From JAVBLY01 sp031553035 (lineage in GTDB: Bacteria > Bacillota > Clostridia > Peptostreptococcales > Anaerovoracaceae): a stretch of DNA of 64,000 nt. The stretch lies in contig JAVBLY010000008.1 of the NCBI GenBank assembly GCA_031553035.1, positions 1 through 64,000 on the forward strand, in the 5' to 3' direction. The position numbers were made by a program, and so were the translations under genes. Shown piece after piece: positions 17,595-26,403 of this stretch; position 1 is the stretch's first letter, and each line of letters begins with the position of its first letter. Below the pieces are notes generated by a model that had not been told where the DNA came from, made no database searches, and worked only from the letters and a program-made list of their open reading frames with translations.

Positions 17595-17972
17595 ATGGAA
17601 TGGAGAAGAGTAAGATTTTTAATCTTATCATCAATTGTTGTATTAATGTTGGCTATTTTTTTTATTATGCTTGCTATGAATGATGATTATCCGGATAATG
17701 CAGCAGCAAAAAAAGTAAAAACTGTAAAAACTGTTCGAGTTTTCTATTTTGCAAATGAAGGAGAATTTACTGCATCAAAATATGAAGACAAAACGCGAGT
17801 CATCAGAAGAGTAGGTAAAGGAAAGAAGTGTGGTACTGCACCGGCCATAGAAAGAGAAGGCTTTGTATTAAAAGGCTGGTTTACCAAGAAGTATGGTGGA
17901 ATAAAGGTAACAAAGAAAACCATAATCAGTAAACCCACTCAGCTCTATGCTAGCTGGGAAAAAATCAATTAA
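17595..17972 (+). CDS. Small membrane-anchored or secreted InlB-repeat protein
   Basis: A 125-residue protein with a hydrophobic N-terminal segment (residues 8-28; signal peptide or anchor, no clear AxA site) and one InlB B-repeat (EGFVLKGWFTKKYGGIKV). It lacks a C-terminal extension, like the gene at 24155. The start follows AGAGGG. Its stop overlaps the end of the convergent SARP copy 2 by 8 bp, so transcripts must run into each other. Expressed from Site D through a long structured leader. Confidence 0.75.
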   Translation: MEWRRVRFLILSSIVVLMLAIFFIMLAMNDDYPDNAAAKKVKTVKTVRVFYFANEGEFTASKYEDKTRVIRRVGKGKKCGTAPAIEREGFVLKGWFTKKYGGIKVTKKTIISKPTQLYASWEKIN

Positions 17973-20900
17973 GCGTGGGTTCAACGCCCATTTCCTGTTT
18001 GAATCTCCTGATAAACTGCCTGCTCAAAGCGGCGGCCTGATCATGTCTGTCTGATTCATCATAAAGGCTTATAAGCATTTGGCAAGCTGTTTCGTTATAG
18101 GGATCGATTTCCATTTGCTTGAATAACAGCATTTCGGCTTGTTGGGTGTTGCCTTTGCCATAACAATATTCAACAAGCTTATTTGAGGTATCAATATATA
18201 TGGATCGATATTGCTCTCTTAAGACTTCGATCCAGTCTTCAAATGATTCGTCCGCAAAATAATCTCCATCATAGAGTTCCAGCATTTGCTGAAAAAGTTC
18301 ATGGCGTTCATCATCTGATAATTCATCAGTTATGGACCTTTTATACTGAGTAAAAAATTCATTGACATCGGATCTTACAAACTCAGGGTTACATACGAAA
18401 AATCCTCTCTTATCTTCGGCAATAAGCGCCTCCTTGCTGTCAAATGGCATCTCAAGAGATGCCAGTGTTTTTCTGAGTTCGAACAGTGCAACGCGGAGAG
18501 AGGTAAAGGCCGCCTTTGAATTTGAGTTTGGCCAGAAGACAGTTGCCAGTGTTTCCCTAGAAACCGTTTTGTTCGGTCTGGAAAGAATGTACTTTAATAT
18601 CCCGCTAATCTTCCTCGTCCTCCACATAGAGGGATCTACGTCCTGACCGTCAATCACTAGCCGAAATTGCCCAAAGAGCTTTATGTATATATCTTTTGAG
18701 ATGAAAGGCGTCTGTATGGGATAGCGGTCAACATACGATCGTGGATCGGTAGCGATTTCTGATGGGTTTCGTATCAGCTCTTCCACCGCATCAGGTCCAA
18801 AATATGCACTGATTATTTTCATCATATGTTCAGGGCTGATTTTATTTTCCACTGACCGGGCACACACACGCACCAATGCCGTATAATTCATTTCGCGGAA
18901 GTATAGGTATCCATTTTGAGCAGAAGTTTTGCCGAAGAATTTCAAATATTTCTCTGCCTGCCTGTGATCTTTTTTTTCTTCATAAAGTATGACCAGATGC
19001 ATGGCGATCCCGCACAAAATCTGAGAAGCCTGTTTGTCTTTGGCTCCTTTATATGCTTTCAACAGCAGATCCTCGGCCCTGTCGTAAACTCCGTTTTGCA
19101 AATACTGGACTGCAGATACGGTTTGGGCAAGTTCCAGCAGTCCATGATATGAACCTAAAGCCATGACTCCATTCAGTTCTTCTGCTGATTGTACAGAAAA
19201 ATCTTCGCCATCGCTGATCTCGGAACGCCATGAGGTTTGCAGCACCCGGGCAAAGACTGCCATGACATGATTCTGATTATCTATAAATATTCCCTCGGCA
19301 TGGGAAATAGCACTAAGAGCATCTTCAAAGTCTCTGTCCTGATATTTTAACATTCCTGTAAAAAATGCAGCACTTCCCGCAGAGTATCCGGAATCGTATT
19401 TTTCTCCGATGGATGCAAGGTTTTCAATCAGTTTTCTGGATAAATTTCGCTCACTCATGAGGATCGCGAGGTTACAGGATATGTAAAGCCCCAAAGACCT
19501 CCATCGGTCATTTCGTAAGGCTATGGGATGTTCGGTGATTTTATGTATAATGTTCTCCGCCTCAGTGAAATCGCCGTCAACGCCGTAAAGTGTGGCTTTT
19601 GTTATGAGATTTGAATACTCCCAAAGATCTTCATCCTGCGGTATCCTGTCAATGATCCTCATTAGTATTTTGCTCATTTTAACATTGTCAGTTACTACCG
19701 ATTTTGTAAAGAGGCTCATAAGCAACATGTTTCTTGCATGTTTGCTTGATATCATCGCTCGGAACATGGGTACTTGAGAGACTATGTTTTTTATATTTCT
19801 AAAGTCACTTCTCTGGGCGCAAACCGAAATCATGAGCCCCTGGATATTGATTGCCAGTTCTATGTTTTTTTCTTTTACCGACATGGATAGAGCCTTTTCA
19901 AGGTAAGTCAGGCTTCGATCGGTCTGGGTATTAAGGAGTGATGCCCCAAGTATCATCAGAAGCGTTGCATGCTGATGAAGCATGGACTCCGGCACGCTGT
20001 AAATGAGCTCTGCAGCAGAATCGATATCTCCGTTGTCCATATACAGCTGTCCTTCCACAGCCGCCAGATCGGCAGCTTTTTCTGAATCACCTGCCAGAAG
20101 ATATTGTTCAATAGCAGCGATGTAACGTCCGGTTTTTTCAAAGCGATCAGCCGCTTTAATACGAAATGCTGTGATTTCTTCGGTCAGATAAGTCTGTTCA
20201 AGATACGGTCTTAGTGCATCGCGGAAAAGTGAGTGGAATCGATAGACAGGAGGAGTGTCACCGATTTTTTGTATATACAGATTGTTTGTCTCAAGCCAGT
20301 CTATGATCTTGTCAGAATCGTCTATTTGAAAAACCTCGGACAGATCTCTATCGGTAAATTCAGAAAGCAGCGATATTTTGGCTGTCTGCTTCACCTTGTC
20401 TCCGTCAAAGCCGGACAGAACCTCGCTCAAAAGGTATTTGATTATGGCTGTCTTGTCTCCGTCAAAAGCTTTTCCGTCTTTCAGATTTAGTCTGTCTGCC
20501 GTATGCATCAGCATTATTATGCCGGCGATCCATCCTTCTGTGTATGTGTAAATGATACTTAAATTGTCACGATTGACATCTTTTATGCCAAGTTTTGTAA
20601 AGAGCTGATCTGTTTCTGCCTTTGTAAAAAGCAGGTCACTTTGATTAATGGCAAGAAAGTTGCCGCCGAGCATCAACTTTTCTGTCCGAATGGTATCGAT
20701 TCTCGAAACAACTATTATATGCATATTGGGAGGCATATTATCGATGAGATAACCTACGATTTCACAAATTATTTCATTGCCTGCCGCATTTTGAAAATCA
20801 TCAAATACAAGATATCTGTCAGGGGCATCAGTAGTATAACCGGCCCATGTGTCCTGGCATATGACAGCACTAAGCAGTGCATATTCCTTTGCAATATCTC

Positions 20901-21207
20901 CTATACTGCTCATACTGGTAATTGAATCCGTGTTGTGTGTGTTCTGAGCGAACAGGGCTTCGATCAGGCTTCCGAAGAAGACAGGCAGTGAGGCATCTTC
21001 TTTTCCCAGCCTGTACCAATGGATATGATCACGATATTCTTTAAGAGACAAAAGTATGGCTGTTGTTTTTCCGTATCCGGCAGGAGCCGTGACTGTCACG
21101 ACCCTGTGACCGGCTATATTTAGCCCTTTCAGTCTGTCACTGTAAAGAGTATTGACAGGAATATCCGGAATCATAAGCTTGGATTTTAATTGAAATTTAT
21201 TATCCAT
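17965..21207 (-). CDS. Giant STAND-SARP transcriptional regulator, copy 2
   Basis: A 1,080-residue paralogue of the regulator at 5049-8306, with the same domain order: Walker A APAGYGKT, Walker B RYLVFDDFQ, TEGWIAGI, TPR-like helices, then from about residue 838 the SARP winged helix (IKLFGQFRL, TVSRETLATVFWP) and BTAD ending EMGVEPTLN. The start ATG 21207 follows AAAAGGTG; the alternative ATG 21228 has no ribosome site. The C-terminal DNA-binding part is more conserved between the copies than the sensory middle, so both may read the same operators in response to different signals. Divergent from the LuxR membrane protein through Site E. Confidence 0.87.
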   Translation of the reverse strand: MDNKFQLKSKLMIPDIPVNTLYSDRLKGLNIAGHRVVTVTAPAGYGKTTAILLSLKEYRDHIHWYRLGKEDASLPVFFGSLIEALFAQNTHNTDSITSMSSIGDIAKEYALLSAVICQDTWAGYTTDAPDRYLVFDDFQNAAGNEIICEIVGYLIDNMPPNMHIIVVSRIDTIRTEKLMLGGNFLAINQSDLLFTKAETDQLFTKLGIKDVNRDNLSIIYTYTEGWIAGIIMLMHTADRLNLKDGKAFDGDKTAIIKYLLSEVLSGFDGDKVKQTAKISLLSEFTDRDLSEVFQIDDSDKIIDWLETNNLYIQKIGDTPPVYRFHSLFRDALRPYLEQTYLTEEITAFRIKAADRFEKTGRYIAAIEQYLLAGDSEKAADLAAVEGQLYMDNGDIDSAAELIYSVPESMLHQHATLLMILGASLLNTQTDRSLTYLEKALSMSVKEKNIELAINIQGLMISVCAQRSDFRNIKNIVSQVPMFRAMISSKHARNMLLMSLFTKSVVTDNVKMSKILMRIIDRIPQDEDLWEYSNLITKATLYGVDGDFTEAENIIHKITEHPIALRNDRWRSLGLYISCNLAILMSERNLSRKLIENLASIGEKYDSGYSAGSAAFFTGMLKYQDRDFEDALSAISHAEGIFIDNQNHVMAVFARVLQTSWRSEISDGEDFSVQSAEELNGVMALGSYHGLLELAQTVSAVQYLQNGVYDRAEDLLLKAYKGAKDKQASQILCGIAMHLVILYEEKKDHRQAEKYLKFFGKTSAQNGYLYFREMNYTALVRVCARSVENKISPEHMMKIISAYFGPDAVEELIRNPSEIATDPRSYVDRYPIQTPFISKDIYIKLFGQFRLVIDGQDVDPSMWRTRKISGILKYILSRPNKTVSRETLATVFWPNSNSKAAFTSLRVALFELRKTLASLEMPFDSKEALIAEDKRGFFVCNPEFVRSDVNEFFTQYKRSITDELSDDERHELFQQMLELYDGDYFADESFEDWIEVLREQYRSIYIDTSNKLVEYCYGKGNTQQAEMLLFKQMEIDPYNETACQMLISLYDESDRHDQAAALSRQFIRRFKQEMGVEPTLN

Positions 21208-21230
21208 GGCTGGTGCACCTTTTCCCATTT

Positions 21231-21268
21231 TATTAACGCTGATTTAACACCTGCTTTAATACTATATC
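21231..21268 (+). promoter_or_regulatory. Site E: SARP-type direct-repeat promoter, divergent to SARP copy 2
   Basis: TATTAAC at 21231-21237 and ATTTAAC at 21242-21248, then 14 bp, then TATATC at 21263-21268. This is the weakest -10 of the five. It points toward the LuxR membrane protein. Confidence 0.6.
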
Positions 21269-21303
21269 ACTGAGTTTAATCTTGTTGGTAACAATTGTAA
21301 AGC
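21261..21303 (-). promoter_or_regulatory. Minus-strand promoter of SARP copy 2 and shared 33-bp block
   Basis: On the minus strand CCAACA (21283-21288), a 16-bp spacer and TATAGT (21261-21266) mirror the SARP copy 1 promoter. The -10 overlaps the plus-strand -10 of Site E with the same 2-bp offset seen at Site B. The block 21271-21303 matches 8368-8400 at 30 of 33 positions. Confidence 0.5.
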
Positions 21304-21328
21304 ATAATATTTTTTGGAGAAAACAGAT

Positions 21329-22738
21329 TTGGCATTCTTTACAAGATTTGTTGGTCTTTGGAGCACCAGGGACGAACTTCAATTTAGAAACATAAGAAAA
21401 GGGTCCATAAAATATTTTATGGCTTTTCCTCTTATGGTGCTCTTCATAAATTTTGAGTACAAATACTTCCTGTCTGAAGTAAGTTTCAATGGATATGACA
21501 TGTATATGCTTTTGCCTCTTTCATTTTGCATCGGTTCCTTATTTGTTCTGTTTGTCAAAGAACCGCAGATCGTCAGGGTCTCACATATTTCGGCAATAGT
21601 AATGATTGTCGGGTTTGCTATGCGATTTTTCCAGAGTGACGCTTTGTGCTTTTGGGGATCCCTTGTCTGCTGGATGGGCGTAGGAGCATGCGGCGTAGGA
21701 GCTTGGCTTTGCTTTTGTGTGAAGCTGAATAATGCGGAGCGGCTTGCAGGGATATTGCTGGAAATAGTAATCATAAATATTTATATGCTTCTCTCCACTG
21801 TTATCCGGATCACGTACGTAGCCGACCTGACAATTACAAGTGTTATCCTCATATGTTTTGCTGCATGTATATTGACTTTTAGAGAAAAGGATATCAAACA
21901 GGAAAACTCTGAATATCAAGGAGAAAGAAGGCGGGAGAACTACTGGGGACTTGCATACGCGCTGGCGTATTTTGTGATTTTGCAGTTATTTAACAAATAT
22001 ATCGCAACATCCATGGAGTTTTCCGACATGATTTATGCGGTGGGGGGACTTGGAGCCGTTGTGATCGCTCTGGTAATACAGTTTGCCTGTAAAAGGAGCT
22101 CATGGCAGATGTGGAACGTGCTTCTTCTGGCTGCCGCTTTAGCTACCGTCATGTTTTGGTTCACTAATATTGCGGCCGTTCGAGCAGGTTCGTTGTTTGT
22201 TGGAATCTTTAACTATTCAGGCGACATAGTTTTGTTCTATGCATGTGCAGGTGCAATCAAACGTGCATATTCATTCAGATATTTTAAACGGTTTTTGTTC
22301 GCATTTTATGGCATTCTCATTGCTTCATATTTCCTGACCGAGTTGATTGCCGGTCTGGGAGAATACAGGTTACTGATAATACTCTCTGTTTTTATCGGAG
22401 CAGTATTTGTTATTTTTATCTTTCTCTCTTCCACATTATATGACAAATTTCTGGCTTCCGATTGGTCCTCTGATCTGCGCAGTCCGGATATGAATATACA
22501 TGAAAAAAGTGGGAATGAAGATGCGTATGAGGAAACCCTTAACACATACGGCTTAACAAGGCGGGAAAAAGAAGTATGCGATTTGCTTCTTGAGGGTCGC
22601 ACGCTACGGCAGATATCGGCGGACATCGGCATCGGTTTTTCAACTGTAAATACTCATTACAAAAATCTGTACCGCAAGCTGGGGATCAACAGCAGGGCGG
22701 AACTCTTCCGGATTTTCGGTATAAAATCTCAATCCTAA
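21329..22738 (+). CDS. Polytopic membrane protein with C-terminal LuxR helix-turn-helix
   Basis: A protein of about 469 residues with roughly 10-12 transmembrane helices and a C-terminal GerE/LuxR DNA-binding domain (LTRREKEVCDLLLEGRTLRQ...STVNTHYKNLYRKLGI). Such membrane-embedded LuxR proteins are known from anaerobic Actinobacteria and Firmicutes and are thought to sense small molecules at the membrane while binding DNA. The open frame extends to TTG 21314, but GGAGA at 21316-21320 is correctly spaced for TTG 21329, so that start is preferred. Its promoter (Site E) is back to back with SARP copy 2, making it a probable partner or target in the same circuit. Confidence 0.85.
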   Translation: MAFFTRFVGLWSTRDELQFRNIRKGSIKYFMAFPLMVLFINFEYKYFLSEVSFNGYDMYMLLPLSFCIGSLFVLFVKEPQIVRVSHISAIVMIVGFAMRFFQSDALCFWGSLVCWMGVGACGVGAWLCFCVKLNNAERLAGILLEIVIINIYMLLSTVIRITYVADLTITSVILICFAACILTFREKDIKQENSEYQGERRRENYWGLAYALAYFVILQLFNKYIATSMEFSDMIYAVGGLGAVVIALVIQFACKRSSWQMWNVLLLAAALATVMFWFTNIAAVRAGSLFVGIFNYSGDIVLFYACAGAIKRAYSFRYFKRFLFAFYGILIASYFLTELIAGLGEYRLLIILSVFIGAVFVIFIFLSSTLYDKFLASDWSSDLRSPDMNIHEKSGNEDAYEETLNTYGLTRREKEVCDLLLEGRTLRQISADIGIGFSTVNTHYKNLYRKLGINSRAELFRIFGIKSQS

Positions 22739-22865
22739 TATATTTAATAGGTAATTTTATCTTCATTTCTGCAAATCTCCCTAAAACACGTGACTATTAT
22801 TATGGATATTTCAGTCTCATAATAAGATCAATTAGATTTGGTAGTCAATTTTGGAGGGTAATATT

Positions 22866-24059
22866 ATGGAAAGCACAAAGAAGAGAATTTTTGTATCATT
22901 ATTATCATTGGTTTTATCGGTAGCACTGATCGCAGGCTTCATGCCGGCGACTGCTTATGGTGCTACAACCGAACAAAAAAACACAATAGGTGAAGCGGTT
23001 CAATTGATTCCCGGTCAAACTGTCAATGTAGGCGGGGTATCCAGTTCTACAGTGGATTACAGTACGCATATGTTTTATAAGTTTACGGTTTCATCGCCGT
23101 CATATGTGACGTTTGATTTTTCTGTATCAAATGTACCTAATTTGGATAACAGGACCAACTCAATGAGATTCAATGCAATTGGTCCGAATAATTCTCAGCT
23201 CTATGCTGATCAGGAATCTTTCGGAAAATCCTATAATATCATTCTTTACAGCGATGCTATACCTCTGTCAAAGACTATTAATTATAAACTGCTTGCAGGT
23301 ACTTACTATGTTGAATTGTATGAAATGGGAAGTCTTAACAGTAATTCGTCTCTTACCTTAAGATCAATTACTCCAATGAAAGAGGATACGCTAGGAGAAC
23401 CTAATGACAGTCTTACGCAGGCTCTTAATCGGATTGTAAAACCCAGTGTGACATACTCAGGCAATATCAACTATTATGGAAAGGCAACAAATAATCACGG
23501 CAAAGACAAGGCTGATTATTTTAAGTTAACAGTCCCGCAGGATAATTCGACCATCAGGTTATCTGCTTCACGTAATGATACCAATAGAGAAAACAACATA
23601 TCTGTAATGTTCTGCAATGAACACGGCACCAATATACAAAGCGGAAAGTATGTAAAGCTGATTGTAAGTCCATCCGGCTCTGTAACTTATACCGGCGTAA
23701 AAAAAGGCACATATTTCATTTATGTGGAAGGCTGGCCGGCTAACGCATATTGCACTGAATACACATTCCGCGTAGATAATCTGACTCCACCGCCACCGGC
23801 AAAAATCGCTGCAACAAAGATCAAGCTGAACAAGAGCAAGCTGAAGATCAAGAAGGGCAGGTCCTATAAACTTAAAGTTACAAGGTTCTATCCATCAAAT
23901 GTAAATCCCAAAAAAATCATATGGAAGAGCAGCAATAAAAAAGTGGTAAAAGTCAACTCAAAGACCGGAAAGATAAAAGCTGTTAAAAAGGGCAAAGCGA
24001 CTATATATGCCAAGACATGGAACGGCAAAGTTGCCAAGTGCAGAGTAACAGTGAAATAA
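22866..24059 (+). CDS. Secreted protein with C-terminal Ig-like (Big_2) domain
   Basis: A 397-residue protein starting at ATG 22866 after GGAGGG, with a classical signal peptide (cut near ATAYGA). Residues about 40-300 contain two beta-rich stretches of the form found in bacterial pre-peptidase or carbohydrate-binding domains (HMFYKFTVSSPSYVTFDF; ADYFKLTVPQDNSTIRL). The C-terminus is a very lysine-rich group 2 Ig-like domain (KIKLNKSKLKIKKGRSYKL ... KGKATIYAKTWNGKVAKCRV). A hairpin with a U-tract ends the gene. Likely a cell-surface or secreted adhesin; no catalytic motif is seen. Confidence 0.75.
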   Translation: MESTKKRIFVSLLSLVLSVALIAGFMPATAYGATTEQKNTIGEAVQLIPGQTVNVGGVSSSTVDYSTHMFYKFTVSSPSYVTFDFSVSNVPNLDNRTNSMRFNAIGPNNSQLYADQESFGKSYNIILYSDAIPLSKTINYKLLAGTYYVELYEMGSLNSNSSLTLRSITPMKEDTLGEPNDSLTQALNRIVKPSVTYSGNINYYGKATNNHGKDKADYFKLTVPQDNSTIRLSASRNDTNRENNISVMFCNEHGTNIQSGKYVKLIVSPSGSVTYTGVKKGTYFIYVEGWPANAYCTEYTFRVDNLTPPPPAKIAATKIKLNKSKLKIKKGRSYKLKVTRFYPSNVNPKKIIWKSSNKKVVKVNSKTGKIKAVKKGKATIYAKTWNGKVAKCRVTVK

Positions 24060-24072
24060 ATCAGTTGTTCGC

Positions 24073-24118
24073 ATAGGCCGTTTCCTGCGATATTATCCCC
24101 GGGAGCGGCCTATTTTTT
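24073..24118 (+). terminator. Hairpin copy 3 with U-tract
   Basis: ATAGGCCG (24073-24080) pairs perfectly with CGGCCTAT (24106-24113), with TTTCC/GGGAG pairing inside and a run of six T directly after. This copy has the form of an intrinsic terminator, unlike copies 1 and 2. It sits 41 nt before the first gene of the InlB array, for which no separate promoter is evident, so it may be a leaky terminator or attenuator. Confidence 0.7.
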
Positions 24119-24154
24119 AGAAATTGATTGATCAATTAGATGGTGAGGTGCGAA

Positions 24155-24535
24155 ATGAAGAATATAATAATGAAAAATATGATTTCGGCATCAGTAATCG
24201 TCATCATGATGGCAGGCATATTTGCATTACCCATACTTGATGACGATTTTGCGGTTCATGCTGTAAGAAAAAAAATGCATGATATAAATACCACACATGT
24301 TGCCTATGTAGCAAATGGCATGAAATTTACAGAAAAAAGATATGCCGATAAATCAAGTGTTGTCAAAAAGGTGGTCACAGGTAAAGAAAGAGGTGACGCT
24401 CCGGACGCCGAAAAAGAAGGATACACATTAACAGGCTGGTATACGCAGGAGTCCGGGGGCATCAAAGTCACTCCGGCAACCATAATCAACAAAAAAACAG
24501 TGCTTTATGCACATTGGCGGAAAGAGAGCCATTAG
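24155..24535 (+). CDS. InlB-array protein 1 (single repeat, no C-terminal domain)
   Basis: A 126-residue secreted protein starting at ATG 24155 after GAGGTG. Signal peptide, then one divergent InlB B-repeat (YANGMKF...EGYTLTGWYTQESGGIKV...LYAHW) and the stop. It is the first and most divergent member of the tandem array, with fewer lysines than its neighbours, and lacks the lipocalin-like C-terminal part. Confidence 0.75.
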   Translation: MKNIIMKNMISASVIVIMMAGIFALPILDDDFAVHAVRKKMHDINTTHVAYVANGMKFTEKRYADKSSVVKKVVTGKERGDAPDAEKEGYTLTGWYTQESGGIKVTPATIINKKTVLYAHWRKESH

Positions 24536-24558
24536 GCTGCAAATAAGGGAGGCTAAAG

Positions 24559-25314
24559 ATGGAAAACATAAGAATAAGATATTTTATATCTGTATCGATA
24601 ATCGCTTTTATGATCACCAGCGTATTTGCATTACCTGTGATCAATGATGATTATTCAGTCCAGGCGGCAACAAAAAAAGTAAAGGTAATCTACAAAGCAA
24701 ACGGCGGTAAATTCACAGCAGCCAAATATGCCAGCAAATCCAAGGTAGTCAAGAAAGTAAAAAAAGGCAAGAAGAGGGGAACTGCACCCAAGATTAAAAG
24801 AACCGGATACACACTAAAAGGCTGGTATACAAAGAAGTCTGGCGGTAAGAAAGTGACTGCAAAGACCAAGATCAAAAAGAGAACCGTGCTTTATGCAAGG
24901 TGGGTGAAAAGTGCCGCAAGTGCAAATGCAAATATAGATCCGAAATTAGTCGGAAATTGGAGATACATTCAATATCACTCTTCGTCATCGTTTTCCACAC
25001 ATTCAGTTTCATTTAGAAATGATGGAACTTTTATTTATTCTACAATGAGTAGTGGATCACTTATGTATGGAATGGTCGGAAACTACAAAGTATCAAATGG
25101 CTGGGTAACTTTGTCAAATGTAATTGTTCGTTACGGCAGCGGACTGATAGAAGAGGATTGGCTCAAAACATATAAAGCCGAATATCGTTTCGAAAAGGTC
25201 AATGATGTCAATTATAAGCATGGAGAGTATCTCAATATGTGCTTGCTGCTTTATAGTGACAAACCTGAATTACCGCTTGATTTGGGGTGGGCAAGGTGGT
25301 CATGGAATGGATAG
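24559..25314 (+). CDS. InlB-array protein 2, lipocalin-like C-terminus
   Basis: A 251-residue secreted protein. Signal peptide (cut near SVQAAT), one extremely basic InlB repeat (VIYKANGGKF...GYTLKGWYTKKSGGKKV...LYARW), then a domain of about 125 residues with the pattern KLVGNW ... FRNDGTFIY ... GNYKVSNGWVTL. The GxW and DGTF motifs and strand spacing resemble lipocalin-type beta-barrels that bind small hydrophobic ligands. Ribosome site GGGAGG. Gaps of 20-50 bp to neighbours suggest co-transcription. Confidence 0.75.
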   Translation: MENIRIRYFISVSIIAFMITSVFALPVINDDYSVQAATKKVKVIYKANGGKFTAAKYASKSKVVKKVKKGKKRGTAPKIKRTGYTLKGWYTKKSGGKKVTAKTKIKKRTVLYARWVKSAASANANIDPKLVGNWRYIQYHSSSSFSTHSVSFRNDGTFIYSTMSSGSLMYGMVGNYKVSNGWVTLSNVIVRYGSGLIEEDWLKTYKAEYRFEKVNDVNYKHGEYLNMCLLLYSDKPELPLDLGWARWSWNG

Positions 25315-25358
25315 GGATTAGTAGTAGGAGCGACGTCATTTAAAATGGGAGGTAGAAT

Positions 25359-26381
25359 ATGGAAAACAAGAAAATCAGGTATTTAATTTCTGTATCAGTA
25401 ATAATTATGATGATCGCTGGTGTATTTTCGCTTCCGGTAGTTAATGACGATTACGCAGTCTCTGCAGCCACCAAAAAAGTAAAAGTCACATTTAACGCCA
25501 ATGGCGGCAAAATCGGAGCCGCCAATAAAAAAATAAAGCGCATAAGAGCAGGCTCTAAAATTGGCAAGCTTCCGGCGGCAAAGCGTACCGGTCATACCCT
25601 TAAAGGCTGGTATACAAAGAGATCTGGCGGCAAGAAGATAACAAAATTCACCAGAGTCAAAAAGAAAATGACTGTTTATGCCAGATGGGCTGCAAAAAAA
25701 TATACCCTTACATTCAACGCAAACGGCGGCAGTACGGGTACAAAATATAAAAAGGTCACATTCGGTAAAACTTACGGAACTCTTCCCACACCGACGTTAA
25801 ATGGTTATAAATTTGATGGTTGGTACACCTCCAAAACAGGCGGGACAAAGGTAAGCTCAATTACAAAGACAACAGCAGCAAGGGATACCATTGTTTTTGC
25901 CCACTGGAAAAAAGTTCTCAATTCAGAAGAACAGAAGCTGGTCGGTATATGGAGCACTTCTACTATAACCCCCGGTTATTACAATACCATGTACTCAAGC
26001 CCCACATTGACTATTGAGAAGTGGAATGAGGGAAGTTTCTTTGCATCAGCAACAGTTTTTAATGCCGACGGTACAGGCCACGAGGTGTATGTTGCGTCAA
26101 AATCATATGGTTGGAATACCTGGAAATGGCGATCCGATGGCACTAAAGTCTATTTTTCAAACATTGTCAGCAATAATGTTGATAACGAATACTCAGGATC
26201 CAACTGGACGGATAGAGTATATCCGGATTCATGGAGCCTTTATAAGGTAAGAACAAATACGAATGGTATGCGGCAGTATGTTCGTAAGCCTGATTTCAGA
26301 AAAGATACAGAAGAATATGCTTGGACAATAGATGAATATATTGCCGATGGTTATCCGACATGGCTGAATAAGCAAGATTGA
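25359..26381 (+). CDS. InlB-array protein 3, two InlB repeats
   Basis: A 340-residue secreted protein, the only array member with two InlB repeats (GHTLKGWYTKRSGGKK and GYKFDGWYTSKTGGTK). The C-terminal domain follows the array pattern (KLVGIW ... FNADGTGHEVY ... WRSDGTKVYFSNI) with a longer insert. The leader and signal-peptide DNA (about 75 bp) is almost identical to that of the gene at 27179, while the InlB part is not, which is evidence of module exchange. Confidence 0.75.
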   Translation: MENKKIRYLISVSVIIMMIAGVFSLPVVNDDYAVSAATKKVKVTFNANGGKIGAANKKIKRIRAGSKIGKLPAAKRTGHTLKGWYTKRSGGKKITKFTRVKKKMTVYARWAAKKYTLTFNANGGSTGTKYKKVTFGKTYGTLPTPTLNGYKFDGWYTSKTGGTKVSSITKTTAARDTIVFAHWKKVLNSEEQKLVGIWSTSTITPGYYNTMYSSPTLTIEKWNEGSFFASATVFNADGTGHEVYVASKSYGWNTWKWRSDGTKVYFSNIVSNNVDNEYSGSNWTDRVYPDSWSLYKVRTNTNGMRQYVRKPDFRKDTEEYAWTIDEYIADGYPTWLNKQD

Positions 26382-26403
26382 TTTGAATTAGGAGGGAAAG
26401 CAA

